A stretch of DNA of 57,311 bases from Tubiluchus corallicola (GCA_030141605.1 JAQGDQ010000194.1:353501-410811), one strand, 5' to 3'. Counted from the stretch's first letter, positions 11,117-23,850 are shown. The notes: generated from the letters alone by a model not told the origin. Made by a program: numbers and translations.

Positions 11117-12982
11117 TAGATGCTGGATTCTCATTTTGGCTTGCTAACTACTCAATTTCCAACTGCGCTGTTTGCATACCTCTCCCCATCTTTGAAAGTG
11201 CTTCTTAGATATTTACGCTTATGCTCTATGTTTTCAAAATTAACACAGCACTCTAATTTGTTCTGTGATGTTTACTCCTGTAAGTCATTTGCAGAAACTG
11301 CACATGCATCAGAGGTATAACAGCTATAGTTAACTAATTAAACATTCTATGAAAACCATTAACAGCTTAAAAAGCAAACCACTAGACAAGTGATTAAATG
11401 CTTAGCTTCTAGAAACTTTTCGATAACGAGGTTAATTGCAGCAGATGAAAGTGTAACAGAATCAAAGCAAAACTGCTATGCTAGCGTATTAGTGCAAGAC
11501 ACTTACAAACATGACATGAATTTTTCTATACATATACATTATAAAGCACAAAAGCGAACTAAGATGACATAAAAGTAATAAAAGCTCATTGATCATTCAA
11601 AAGTGTCTTATTTGAGCATGTGAAGCAAAATAAGGAGTCTAACATAATAACAATGATTTTGGCAGACTGCCTAATCAGCGTGCAAGTTATTTCACACACC
11701 CATGCCGAAATTAGTTAATGCAGGTACCTTCATGACAATTAGCTACAGCTGTGTCAAATACCGTTATGAAAAATGCACAATTTTTCATTAGTTAGCGGGA
11801 GAAATATTGGCCTGGTTCTAAATTTTTTATTGTCAATTGAAATTGTAAGTGAATTAGTGGAAATCTATAGTCTAGTTTTGTTTATAGTAAAAAATGCGCA
11901 ATGCTTACGTCTATGAATTGCTGATTAAACCATTTTGCAATCAAGAAAATATGCAGTTTAGTTTAGTTTATGGCTTTGCAAGTTAGATAAAAAACAACTT
12001 GATTAACTTTAAATAAGGGCACAAAATGAAATATTTTCTTTTCTGGTCAGTTTTTATAAACCTCAATGAGATCTTTACAGTCAAAATTAATTCAAATGTG
12101 ATCAAAACTTATATTATACATAAGTGTAATACTAGTCAATTTTATGCTATTTTTCTGGTTATAATCATGGTTAAAAGATGCCATTGGGACTTATGCAACT
12201 CGGGCAATTAAAATAAGGGTCGTCTATGGAAAGGAACAATAAAATTTATTCTATTTCCGTAGCCTAACAAATGGAAAATACAAACTCTGAATAAATCTTG
12301 CAGATGAACACATGATCAGTCAATATAGAAAAAATACATCTCAGGCAAGAATTGATGTTCGCATGTTCAAAGGCAAAAGAGACTTAACATTTTTGTAGCT
12401 CATTTATTGTAAAGCAAGATTAACTGGATTAGTTTCTTTATAACGTCTCTGTATTCTGCTTAAATTGAAAAGTCATTTTTGGCTACTTGTAGTGTTAATT
12501 TCGTGTTTTAATAGACGCCGCTTTGCAAATTTATGTTTATGAAAAGTGCAATCAGTTTATCTGCTGATTAGACGTCAATTATGACTGTCATGTTGTTTAG
12601 TTTAGTCTAGAGAGTTGCTGTCCAGAGTCAAATGTTGTCCCAAATGCCGCTGAGTGTGCTTATTAGAGGCAGTGCGATAGACCAATATATTTGACGTCAA
12701 TTGTTGGAGCTAGATGGATGAGTGCAAAAACTGTGTGTCTCTCGCGTGTAAAAACTGTGTTGCTGAGCCAAATGAACTTTCTTACTGCATGAATTTTTTC
12801 ATCATAAACGTAAACTTTCTGAGAGCAATGCATCATTCGCCTCACTTCCATGCCACTATACTTAAATAGTAATTGCCAGGCTGGCCAAATTGTAAGCAGA
12901 CACAATGAATGTGGTTTAATACTACATACAACAAAGTCACAATGCCAAAAGAAACTAAAAAATGCAATGATAAATTTCTTAC

Positions 12983-13150
12983 CTCCCATTCTAGGCTTTG
13001 TACAGACTGAACCACATTTAGCAGAACTGCAACATCTATAGGCCCCAAGACAATCATCATCTCTAACACATGACACATTCATAGACGGACAGTGCAAGCC
13101 CTTCCCATCTACATCAGGACAGGCACCCTTTTTTGGTATGTCATTTTTTT
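12983..13150 (-). CDS. WAP domain exon (second copy)
   Basis: Minus-strand exon bounded by a TTCTTTAAAG-type acceptor and GGGAG/GTAAGA donor, encoding about 55 residues. It has the four-disulfide-core signature: KKGACPD near the start, LHCPSMNVSCVRDDDCLG, then YRCCSSAKCGSVCTKPRMG. All eight cysteines of the WAP fold are visible, including the diagnostic adjacent pair. WAP domains occur in secreted serine-protease inhibitors and antimicrobial proteins. Both borders are phase 1, matching the linker exon at 16553-16658 upstream and the thyroglobulin exon at 3096-3320 downstream. A longer open frame (12663-13259) surrounds it, but the splice sites, the phases and the homologous exon at 54219-54377 define the true limits. 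Confidence 0.88.
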
Positions 13151-13311
13151 CTTTAAAGACAAAAACAACAGTTAGTTCACTAGCAATAAGTCTAACACGC
13201 AAATAAATACAATAATATATTACACAATAAAATGAGAAAGCAATCTGTCCCTTAAACATAGTTTTACATTTTGTTCTGTAAACTGTAGGCCCGTTGTGAG
13301 GGCCCTAGCCA

Positions 13312-13695
13312 AGCAGAATTTTTGCCATTTTAAGAAACAAAAGGCAAATATTATGGACCAACAGATAATCAGCCATTTGGTACAAGACTTTTGGGTACAA
13401 GGCTTCGCTCGAAAGTAATGTGCAAATATTTGATTTTGTGAATTGGATAGAGGGTACTGATATGACGTAATTTAGCCACTAAGGTCACTAATCATACCAA
13501 CAAATGAAAGCCCACATAAAACTTTCTATTTGTCCCTGCTAATAGTGGCAAAGTGTCTATTTGTGAATATTTTGGAGTTATGAATCTCCAAAGTGCAAGA
13601 TCATTTCGCGACCTTTTATATCCGGTGGCAGCATGCCAAAATGCAAAATTTAGCAAAAGCAGAATTTTTGCCATCTTAAGAAATAAAAGACAAAT
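13312..13695 (+). repeat. Direct repeat pair of about 38 bp
   Basis: AGCAGAATTTTTGCCAT begins both copies (13312-13349 and 13658-13695), continued by TTAAGAAA and AAAAG.CAAAT with about four substitutions. The copies lie about 346 bases apart, perhaps the ends of a small degenerate element. Confidence 0.5.
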
Positions 13696-14319
13696 TCAGT
13701 TCCACTTTATAACTTAGTAACTGTTCTCCTCTTAATAACTACAATATAATAAATGCATTTAATAATGTCACTTTTGATGAGCTTCTACAGCAATGTCAAA
13801 ATGAAAATGACATTAGTAACGGTTCTAGTACCAATAACAATTTGGACAAAGAATTAATAAGCACATCAGATTGACTTCAGTATGAATGACTTCACAACAA
13901 ATCTTTATCACAATAGCTGAATAAAGGGTAGTAGCCATTTTATCGGCGATTTGGCAAGCAATAGTAAAAAAATATTTCAAGGTAGTCAACCCAGACTTTG
14001 TAAAGTAATATTGTTTCATACAGAATTGATTTGATGAATGATGTTTTTGTAAAGACGCAAAGTAAAATTCAGACGTTTCGAACTTATTAGGTTGAGCCGC
14101 ATATTACAGGTACAAAAAATTTGTGGTGGACTAAAAAAAATTTGCAGCAATAATGTAAAGTAAAATGATCTAGGCTGCTGTTTATGACAAAGTCATAAAG
14201 TTAAGATTCTGCATTATCACTAAAACTAAAAAAAAATCTTTGCTGACTTCATCTTTCTCTGAAGATCATAATTTGCTATTGCTGAATTCTCCATGCTTGA
14301 TTACCTGGGAAATCTATTT

Positions 14320-16260
14320 CATTGCAACCCCACTTTAACACTTTAGCCAATGTCACGTGATCTGGCCATGCCCACTTTCCGAAATTTTTTTTAATAAATA
14401 TCTGCAATCGACAGTCTACCCACCCATACGTCCAAAACAAAAGCTTCTAGTACAATACAGTAAGTGGTGTTGAGTGACAATGTTGTAGAAATTTGCAATC
14501 ATTTTATTGTAAAACGTATACAATGTTCACAGACCATAAAATTGAACAAACAGTCATAAAGTTAGCATAATATTTTACAGTAGAAATTTTGCATCCTTTC
14601 TCAATGCTGTCTCTAGATCAACTGAAACTTGCATGCCTGACAGAATAAAGCTGTAATCACATGACCAGACCTACAAGTTCCTAATGGACGGTACATTACA
14701 TTCATGCATACATACCATAAATGGAAAGGCCACCTACATTCTACAGACTACTAGTCAAACCAAAATCAAAGTCTACTTGGCTTCTTTGATAGAATAAAAA
14801 TTAATGGTTTACAGAAAGCTGTGTTACAATGTTATAATTTTTCTCTATTTAAACTTGAATAAGAGAGTTAGATCCAGAATTAAAGCGTGAAATTAACAAC
14901 CTAATTACTCTGATTAATGACTACCTCTAAAAGCAAAAGGAAACAATATTTAGAAGCAAAAATCAATCTCTGACAAACTTTGTACAATTAGAGTAAAACA
15001 ACGACTGTAGATGGCAGCATAGACTAATTCAGTACTGTAGTGTAGTAGTCTAACAATTAAATGGATCACATAATACTACAATCGCGTACTCGGTACAATA
15101 AGCGACAAAAGTCATTCGCCCTAATTTTAACATTTTGAGTCCTACCAATATGACTTTTGAACCAGAGGTAAAAATTACCATAATTCTCTTTGTCTATTTA
15201 GGTTAGATGCTTGCCCTAAAAGTTTAGTGGTTCTAGCTCTTACACATATGGGGTTATTGGCCAAACCCCTTTTTAACACTTTTGCACACGTGACGTGACC
15301 TGGCCAAACCTATTTTTTGAAAAATACTTCATGCACATCTACACTCATTCACCTACCCATAAATGCATAAACAGTGTCCCCTAGTCCAATACTGTAAGAG
15401 TTTTCACACTAATTTTTAGATTTTGACTCCTAACTTTCCCAGACTGCAATTTCAGAAAGATACTTAATCCTTTCTGCCCCACAGGTCCAACTAACTGTAA
15501 AAGAAATTTTGAGTTTAACTGTTGAGTGACAAAGGAAAAACTGGCCGATGTCCAGTGTCCTTTACCCTTTGACCGGTCACTACACCAGTGTTAGAACTCC
15601 AAGCCCACTTTTCTAGAAATACTCAATGCATACACATCTACTTTTGCCTGGTTATCCATACATGCATAAATTAGTCCTAGTCCAAAGCTGTAAGAATTGA
15701 GGGACAAAGTCGTCCACTCTGGTTTTCACATTTTGGGTCTTGCTGCTTGACCTTTGACCCTGCAAGCTTCATGATTCTAGCTCTTATACATATGGAGTTG
15801 TTGACCAGACCCAATTTTAACACTTTTGCCCAGGCAACGCCCACTTTTCCAGTGCATATTTACTGCACATCTACAACCCCCCACACCTACCCTCACATAC
15901 ATAAACATTGACTCCCTGTCCAATACTGCCAGGGGAGTTGTGTGACAAAGCGATTTGCCCACATTTTTCACATTTTGGCGCCTACCTCGGGCTCGTAAAA
16001 AATCTCAGGTCTTCAAGACCCCTGGTGCACATTTACCTAATAGTAACTTAATTCCTGTGAAAAAAATGAATTAAACTCAAAACCCAAGTAGATTAGTAAT
16101 TGAAAAACAGACCAATGTCCAGCATCCTTGGCCCTTTAAACAGAGGTCACTGGTCAATGTCTGTCCCCCAGCCTTAAGTGTCTACCCACCAAGTTTGGTA
16201 ATAGAAGTTATAGAAGTCTTTGTTCTAGGTAACATCGTTTTGGAGTTATTCACTGTCTAG
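14320..16260 (+). repeat. Degenerate tandem/dispersed repeat family
   Basis: Related segments recur at about 14320-14500, 15250-15430, 15590-15720 and 15790-16000. Shared blocks include TTTAACACTTTTGC, a GCCCACTTT block, a GCACATCTAC block, an ACCTACCCATA-like block and AGTCCAATACTGTAAGAG, then GTGACAAAG and TTTTCACATTTTGG. A second shared piece (GGCCGATGTCCAGTGTCC near 15542; CCAATGTCCAGCATCC near 16111) gives a larger unit of about 570 bases for the last two copies. The 3' part (CACCAAGTTTGGTA ... GTTTTGGAGTTATTC, 16187-16246) resembles a motif common in repeats of marine invertebrates. Confidence 0.6.
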
Positions 16261-16552
16261 TGGAGAAATAAAGCAAGAAAGAAATGGTTGATTCCCAAAA
16301 AACTTCTGCAATAAGTATATATTTAACCATACACTAATAGTCAAAATACCCATTCTCACATATGGGTGAAGTTCAGTGGATGGATGAATGGATAAAATAA
16401 TGGCTGCCCGGCCAAATCAATGAATGGACAGGAAGGATGACACTGAAATTTTAGTTTATAATATTGTTAAATCTGCTGTTAGATATAAATAAAGTGGGTA
16501 GCCTTTTTGTAATAACGCAAACATGCAAAAAGCATCTGTAAATAACATTTAC

Positions 16553-16658
16553 TTGTTTTAAGGCATAGTGCAAGCGCTGGACAAAATTCTTGTTTACAAT
16601 CAACTTCTGCTGTGAAACACACTTCTTCTTCACCATGACACGCTTTACGGGTTATCTC
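16553..16658 (-). CDS. Cysteine-rich linker exon of the protease-inhibitor gene
   Basis: Minus-strand exon with a TTTATATAACAG acceptor and ACAA/GTAAAT donor. It encodes 35 residues with five cysteines: ACHGEEEVCF, then VDCKQEFCPALALCLKT. It starts in phase 0, matching the phase-0 end of the antistasin exon at 28353-28477, and ends in phase 1, matching the WAP exon at 12983-13150. The spacing C-x6-C-x6-C-x4-C-x5-C with GEE.C and VDC...C.A..C resembles a short motif found between inhibitor modules in secreted proteins. I know no named domain for it. The phase fit on both sides is the main support. Confidence 0.65.
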
Positions 16659-18090
16659 CTGTTATATAAAAAACAACATTAACACTGACAATAACTAATA
16701 TTTTTCTTTAAACGACAATAACGAAAACCTTTTGCATAAAAAAAACCTTTCATAGACAAGCAATAAAATGACGTAAATAGCTAGATTTGCAAATATTTTT
16801 AGTGACTTGTGGCTTTAGTTTTATTGATGCGCAACTTTGTGTTGGTCAGTGTGATGGTCCAGCCATGCTTCCCCATCATTGCAATCATTTTTATTTTCAA
16901 AGTGTGCAAACACTTTACAGCACCATCACACTATTAAAATTATTGCTGAAACTTTTTATCATAACTCTTTATAACTTTTGTCTAGCATCAATTATTTAAC
17001 ATAATGTTATGTTACCATGTCAGTGCTGTCGCCTGTTGTTGATTTCGTTATAATCTAAGTTGTTAACAGGTTTTAATTTTGTTGAATTCAAAAGTGAAGA
17101 CCATTTAGCCAATCAGGTGCTTACATATAGGTAACCTAGTTTCTGGACTGGAAAGATGGCCAAGTAGGTAACATGTGGATTAGAAAAATGGCTGTTAGTA
17201 GCCTTTTAGTTCTGTGAACTGTTAATAATCTTTATGCCAAAACCTGAAGTTTCCTGGTGTTCATGCCAAATCTGTTTATAATATGGATTGATGACATGGA
17301 TCTACACTAAGCTGGAGAATGTTTTATGCACACTAACTATTAGTGAGCCAAGTATTATATGCTTTATTACTGGATCAACATGAGACTTCAACCTGCTGTT
17401 GTTAGAAGCAACCTTTTTACATACTGATTGTAAGGACAATCTGTTCTTTGGATGTTTGGCTAACACCTTGTGCTTCAATCAATTCTGTCAAACTGCCAGA
17501 CAGAGACAATCGACTTTACATGCAGAACGAAGTGTTGTGGATCTTCTGTGTTTCCACCTTACCTACCAAGCAACAATTCCTTACTAAGAGGAAGGGGAGT
17601 GCAAGAGACCACACCGGAAGATCCAGGAGCTCCCAACGCAGAAACTGCATCACTACAGAACACTGGGGGCAGTACTATATTGCTGCTTCGTATAATGTAT
17701 TATTTGTTTATTACTTTGATATCTTCAATAACAATCACTGAAATATTAATTTCATAATTAAACGTTAATTTCTATTTCAAGCTTCAGTATAACCAAACTC
17801 GCTATAATTTCAAGCTTCAGTATAACTAGTTTTAGGAGAGTGCGCCAGTACCTTAATTAGCTCACTAACATGCCACAAACACTTCGTGATCAGATAGAGA
17901 CATATGAATGACCTGTTTAAACCATCCTGACAAGGTAAATTATAACACAAGGTCTTCACAGTCTAATGACACATTTTTTCAAACAAAATCACAGCAAAGA
18001 TTCATTTGGCGGCTCATTATAAATTCTTTTTATTTTTGGGTGACGTACTTGCGATGGAAGTCTCATAAACAGGTCTTGACATTTTGATAG
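16659..18090. other. Intron sequence, nothing recognised
   Basis: AT-rich sequence. Overlapping short open frames at 17399-17757 have no recognisable domain and no clear splice context. Confidence 0.45.
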
Positions 18091-19345
18091 TTGGAACATT
18101 TTGGATTTTTGAAGAATTACAGGTACATGTTGTTAAAATTTGAAGTAATTCAGCAGCTTAAGCAACAACCCAGTGATAGCTATCACGTAGGTTTGCCTTG
18201 GAAGTCAGGCATTAAGCAACAGCTGAGGAATCATCGAAAGTTATGTGAAAAATGGTTAAATAATCTCCTCCTTTGAGCTTTGCAGAGTATAACTTCGAAA
18301 TTCAAAATTTGGTGAGGAATGGATATGCTGACCTGGCCCCATCTGCCAATTCTGGTTCAGTCATTTCTTATCTGCTTCATCAATGTGTAGAGCAACAAAC
18401 TTCTATTACAAGTAGGCTTCGCAATGTTCATAATGCTTCGCCTCACACACCTGGCACCTTGTTTTTCAATGTGTTGAGAAAGATATATGTCTTCTGCCAG
18501 TGATGTTGGAAGCAGTTCCGTATTGGTGAAGTTGTCTCGTTCAAGACATTTGGAACGGTAGGAGGGGATGAGACGAATGTCTTTTTCTGGAAGAAATTGT
18601 TAGATTGTTATGTATAATTACTGATTTGAAAGTGCAGAAGCTATGACGGCACATAACTGGCTGGAATTTTCAGACACACTGTTTAGGCAAAAATGCATCT
18701 TTGTTGATGCATCTAGTGAGGCATATTTACGTTTGCAATGAAGGGAACAAGAATTCAATGTTAATCTTGTTGAATTGCAAAGCTGGGAACTGTGACGGAA
18801 CAGCCCATCATTTCTTGGCAGACCAGACATAGAGTGGTTCACATCAGATACAGACATACAATAGAGGAGATTCAACTGTGTTCGCTGTCCATGTGTGTAG
18901 CCACAACGAGAAGTTTTGCATGGATCTTTAGACGGCAATTAATTTATTTTGGTACCTTTTTCCTGGAGGAAGTGTCAGCTGCAAAAACACATGTCCTTAA
19001 TCAAGTTCAAGCATTCCATTTTGCACAGGAACGTACTGTACTTCACCATGGCCAAACTACATCGAGGTCTTCCCCTTCCATTAACTATAAATCTTTTCTT
19101 GATGACAAAGAACTCATTCATATGGGTGGTGCACTTCAAGAAGCTTCTGTATCATGGAAGGACAAACAACCAGGTTTGCTGAAAGGTACGGTGTCATTGA
19201 CTATTCTGTGCAATATTACCATGACAAATGTAATCTTGCAGGAACGTCTATAATTATGACGTCTCTAAGAAAAGACGAGTTGTGGATTTTGAGGGCCGAA
19301 CAGTCTATATCCCCTGTAGGGCCTCCACACTATACCACACATTGA
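18091..19345 (+). mobile_element. Decayed BEL/Pao retrotransposon pol fragment
   Basis: Short open pieces in several frames match the BEL/Pao pol order. HVGLPWKSG at 18190 and YNFEIQNLVRNGYADLAP at 18290 are the segment before the reverse transcriptase palm. SYLLHQCVEQQTS followed by SRLRNVHNASPHTPG is the first RT block. FVDASSEAY near 18700 is the RNase H start. SFLDDKELIHMGGALQEA (19097-19150) and YYHDKCNLAGTSIIMTSLRK (19215-19275) are the integrase zinc-binding region. Most of the RT palm is deleted and many stops are present. No LTRs seen. It lies in an intron of the minus-strand gene, in antisense orientation. Confidence 0.75.
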
Positions 19346-19850
19346 AATATTGACTGAATATTTGATATGGAGATAGATCCTATTATTGCAAACCAAATTT
19401 GGAATATGTTGTCCACAACAAAATCTGACCAGGTGTATTCTCCTTTATGCAGTCCAGATTTGTGTACCATTTCAATATACCAATAGAAATTGACAGGTGA
19501 AAACTACCCAAGAATTTTGTGCAGTATAGTGACAGATTTGTGATTTCTCCATGACTGAAAACGTGTGATTATATTTCACATTTTCGATCATTTTTTCTAT
19601 ATTGTGATTATATTTGTCATTTCTTAATTAATATTGTGTATTTTAGTTTCCAATCTATAAAATTACCACTATTCCAGTTATTCCCCATAGTGATTATTAT
19701 TTAAATTTGATCACATTCAGAAATATTTGTTTTTTTGTGAATGAAAATTTAATCTTGAAAAATCCAGCTCATTGAAGTGAAGCAATGAGTCGGGATTATC
19801 GCAAAGGCGATAAATTAAAGCTCAATTAGCAGCAGTTATAGCAGAGTCCT

Positions 19851-22003
19851 TTGCATTCAAGGCAGAAAGGCACCATAAAATTGAAGCACCTTAACGAGAA
19901 GCTAAGCTTAAAGACAAATGTGAACATTGAACGTAAAGCGGAACAAGCTAAATTTAAAGCTGACGAAGATACAAAATTTACAGCAGAAATTAAAGCCGAC
20001 GTAAAAATGGCAGAACTCTGTGTTTTTGAGGAAGGGGATGGAGAGAATACTTTAGCCCCCCCCCTGCTTTAGATGCAAATACAATAAATTTGCACACCAT
20101 AAATGAGAATGTGAAAAATGTAGAATCTCTGACTAAAGAAATTCAGACGACGAACCAATGTCCATCAGTATGGCAGAAAAGTGCCGTATGCTGCACAGCG
20201 GTGGTGCAGGCCCACAGGGATTGAATCCTATATTTATGAGAGACGAGTATAGTCAACTATTTGCCTTAATATGCCGCACCCGTATATCCAGGGTTATCTA
20301 GTATACCCATAAAACACGTATCTAATACTGTACCAACCAGCGGTCAGAATTGCCGGCGGATAACTGCTTCAATACCACATGAAACAGAACTGGCCAGAGC
20401 AGAAGGCACGAATGTGTTTCAAACAGGAATTTCATGTTTAAATATAGGCGCATCAAATTTCATGCCGTATCAATCGCCCATACAACCAATGTGGCAAAAC
20501 ATTTTCTCGTTTGCGGCACAAATTTAATGCAGACTTAAATAACCTTATCTCAGCTCCTAGCAGTTAGTGGATTGCCACCACTGGAGCCTGGTGTTTTCAA
20601 GAGAGATCCTATGGAGTATTGCAAATGGATGATTGCTTTAAGTGCATTAATGGCTGATCAACCTATACCACAAATTACAAAGAGTCACAAATTACATTAT
20701 CTCTGAGTCAGTATTTGGAAGGTAGTGCTAAAAAAGCAGTAGAAAGTTTGTTGTTCTTGGCTGCACAAAATGCGTATATGGAAACACGATTCTTAGATGA
20801 AAAGTTTGGTGATCAGGCTAGAATTGCAGATGTGTTTCATAGTAAATTGGATTTATTTCCGAAGGTTCTTTCAAAGGATGCTAAGACTTTTCCAGAGCAT
20901 GAAAGCACTAAGTGGCCTTGAAATTTTAAATGATTACACTGTAAATAGGAAGCTGTGTTCAAAGGTGCCTGAACACGTCTAAACATTGGGCTCGATATGT
21001 TGAGACCACATGTAGTGAGAAACATCCAGGTAGCTTCCCCACCTTTGATTACCAAGTTTGTAAGAAGAGAAGAAAACACAGAAAATGAACCTAGAACTGC
21101 TCTGTACACATGTACTGTTACACCATCTAGGTAGCATGAGCCTAGAGTGAGATTTAGGGGTGTTGCACATTCGGAAAATACTAACAAGAGAAAGTGTTCT
21201 TGCTTAAGGTGTTCTTCCACTAAGTGTGGGTTGTATCAGTGTAAGAAATTCCAGAGTGAATCTTGTGAAAAGTGCAATGACTTCATAAAATCCAATTTAT
21301 GTTTTGGTTGTTTGCGTAAGGGGCATTGTGTCGTTGAATGTCGTAATAGTGGAATGTCAGAAGTGATGTGACATATGCTTAAATAAGACACATCCTACTG
21401 TCTAATTCTAAACCAGATGAGTGGCCTTCGAAAGAAAAATCCAGTAATGAGCCGGTTCTGGTAACAGGTCATAGCTTCTGTATACAAGTTAAAGCTGTAA
21501 GAATCCTTTCTCCTAAAGAAGTACAATCTATCTATTGGTTTAAAGACTAAAGCAATTGTTAGTAAGACTGACAAGTAGAGAATAAGTTTCAGCCTTTGTT
21601 AGTTAAAGAATCTTCTCCTAAGAAGCAGTTAGTTATTGATTATGTAAAAGAAAGTGTCTCTGAAGCCACACAGGCAACGACAGAGAGTAAAAGATCATCA
21701 ATAGAAACACTTCCTGCATTGGATAGATATTCTGAAAGATGTAGTTCTATGAAACCTCTAAGGTATGTGCGTTCTGAGCCTCAGGTAGTGCCTGAACTGA
21801 ATTGTACTAATTCTCCTCTTGTGATTTTTCTGCCCAAAGATAACATGGTTGTTGATTCAGAAGCTAAAGAGCTTAGAAACAGTGATTTTGAAATGCTTCA
21901 AACAAAAATTGAGAAATCAATAGCTAATAAACACCCAAGGGTGATAGTTGCAGTAAAGAGAAAAGTAAGAGTAAGAGAAGAAAGTGGAAAATTAAAATTA
22001 TAA
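19851..22003 (+). mobile_element. Decayed BEL/Pao-type gag fragment
   Basis: A lysine/glutamate-rich, coiled-coil-like stretch (19851-20072) is followed by a gag core reading GVFKRDPMEYCKWMIALSAL, the DUF1759-like block of BEL/Pao gag, at about 20590-20660. More gag follows at 20715-20921, then a CCHC knuckle CFGCLRKGHCVVEC at 21302-21343. An open stretch at 21596-22003 of unknown identity ends the piece. Several frameshifts separate the pieces. It lies downstream of the pol fragment at 18.1-19.3 kb, the reverse of the normal gag-pol order, so the two are probably different insertions or a rearrangement. Confidence 0.6.
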
Positions 22004-23099
22004 GTACTAAGAAAGACACTAAATGTCCATTGGTAACTTTGCACATCATCTTAACACACTAAAAACAACTCGTCTAAGGCCAATAGACCCACAGTAGTTA
22101 CAGTAACTTAGAAGGTAGCAAAAAGTATGAATGGCAAGGATTTTCCACTTGTGTTGGCATTTCCAATAGTACAGTTTTCATACACATTTCAACACTTTAG
22201 ACTAGTATACAATTAATTAAACCTTGCAATAATACAAACAATTGCATACTTTGTACAATAAACGACACTGTGTCAACAGAGAAAAGGGAAGAAAAATGGA
22301 AACTATCATTAGCAATTTAAATAATTAAATCAGTGACTAAATGAATATTGAGCAAACATACATTATGATAAAGTCATATCAAAACAAAAAATACAATATC
22401 ATAAGTTACGAATATATACATCAGTATCAATACTGTACTTGAAAACTCAAATGTATAATACATAGTCAAACATTGTTGCAAATTGCAAATATCATAAACT
22501 GACTTCCTGCAAAACAAAGGCACATAATTGCTCTGTCAATTGAAATTAAAGATACATCAAACAATTATGACAAGTCTAGAACAAATTAAAATAAATTGGC
22601 AAAATAAACCAATCCAACTGACTGGATTAAAAAAAATTATGCATCAAACTTTTGTAAATTGACACTAGGAAACCGACATTAATTACAAAAACTACATTTA
22701 GTATGTAGAAACCAACTAACAATCGTGTAATCAACTTACAAAACACATAGTTACAATGTAAGAAAAATTAGTAAAAATTGAGGGTGGGGATCAACCGTGC
22801 TTTGGGTTACTACGAGTGCCATTTCCTAAAAAAAGAAAGCTATTATTGTCGAATCTCAACCATCCCTTCGAAATTAATAGAAATTTAATAGTAATACTAA
22901 TGTGCAATAATAGATAGGTCAAGTATAACTTAGTGTTGTATTATTCTGGACGCTGACGTACAACGAGAGGACATAACCATACAGCATGTGGTAAGTAATC
23001 ACACTCCCAGTACATTAGTAAATACTTAAACGCTATCATTATCAGTCAGGTTTCTGATAATTTCTCTTGGGTTGACAGCTGATTCTCGTTTAGGTAAGA
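22004..23099. other. AT-rich stretch, nothing recognised
   Basis: No open frame with a recognisable domain and no clear repeat structure by eye. Confidence 0.5.
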
Positions 23100-23510
23100 G
23101 ACATTTGATGAGTGTTGGTGGCTTGCAAGCAAGAAGCTGTTTGGGTGATGGGATGAAAGTGAAGCAAGGGTCTTTGCAATGAGATCCCATTGGCTAGTAC
23201 AACTTCAGCACCTTGTGCTGCCCCAACACTGGTACGCAACAACCGAGAAATTCGACCCAATTTCCATCTCCTCCGTTTTCAAAATTGTTTAACTTGCCTC
23301 TGAATACTTTTCCATTTCTCAATTAATTTTTTATTGTAGCTTAAAAATGTGGGTCATTGCAATCAAGGCCTCGGACGCCAGGTGGACAATGTCCAATTAA
23401 CATGAGAAAGGAGTTTCTAACGTTGCTTTTAACGTTGATGAGTCAACATAATAGAGAGCTCTATGCAGAATCTCTTCTAGTGCAGTTATCAGTGTAATTT
23501 AGTTGGGTCT
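23100..23510 (-). mobile_element. BEL/Pao integrase C-terminal fragment
   Basis: On the minus strand, TALEEILHRALYYVDSS resembles the end of the BEL integrase core. It is followed about 130 bases on by WKLGRISRLLRTS and ANGISLQRPLLHFHPI, the pattern of the C-terminal DUF5641 domain (W.LGR...NG...RP...PI). It is stop-ridden and opposite in orientation to the other BEL pieces at 18-22 kb. Confidence 0.5.
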
Positions 23511-23689
23511 CAGCCACAAAAACACGTGCAGTCCCTATCACCTTCATGCAAGCCCACATTTAACAATCCCTTATCTATGTGCGCATTCAGTACCGTATGA
23601 AACAACATAAAGCATAACAGTATACCCAATAAATGCGGTAGGATGATGAGCCCATGGTCCAAATTTTATTTAACGATGGGTTACTGACT

Positions 23690-23850
23690 GTATTAGCAGG
23701 TCAGTCATACGCAGTCCTTACTTGACACCACACCACACACACATGCAACTCACACCACGCCACCCACACCACACGTATGTCATACCACTCTCAGTAAACC
23801 ACATCACACAGTGATCATAATTATGATGATGATGATGATGACGACAACGA
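23690..23850 (-). repeat. CA-rich block with ATG microsatellite
   Basis: CACACC-type degenerate repeats (23725-23790) followed by an ATGATG run (23822-23841). The arrangement is the reverse complement of the CATCACC plus GT-rich block at 6165-6660, so both look like members of one repeat family in opposite orientation. Confidence 0.55.

Larger units (their letters stand above)
7336..12982. other. Intron sequence between second WAP and second thyroglobulin exons
   Basis: AT-rich with no recognised exon. Contains a candidate solo LTR (9484-9871) with an internal 28-bp tandem repeat and an AATCTT-type retroelement tail (11091-11116). Short open frames at 7401-7667, 8227-8502, 10655-10915, 11120-11320 and 12026-12211 show no known domain. 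Confidence 0.5.
13151..16552. other. Intron sequence with repeat family
   Basis: No exon recognised. It holds a 38-bp direct repeat pair (13312-13349 and 13658-13695, about four mismatches) and the degenerate repeat family at 14320-16260 listed below. Confidence 0.5.

Noticed and set aside
12663-13259. A 198-codon minus frame taken as a complete small WAP protein.
   Set aside because: The splice sites and the homologous exon define only 12983-13150; the rest reads like intron, and there is no signal peptide.
17399-17757. Three overlapping plus-strand frames as a possible small gene.
   Set aside because: No domain, no consistent frame choice, no splice or start context; overlapping frames of this length are expected by chance.
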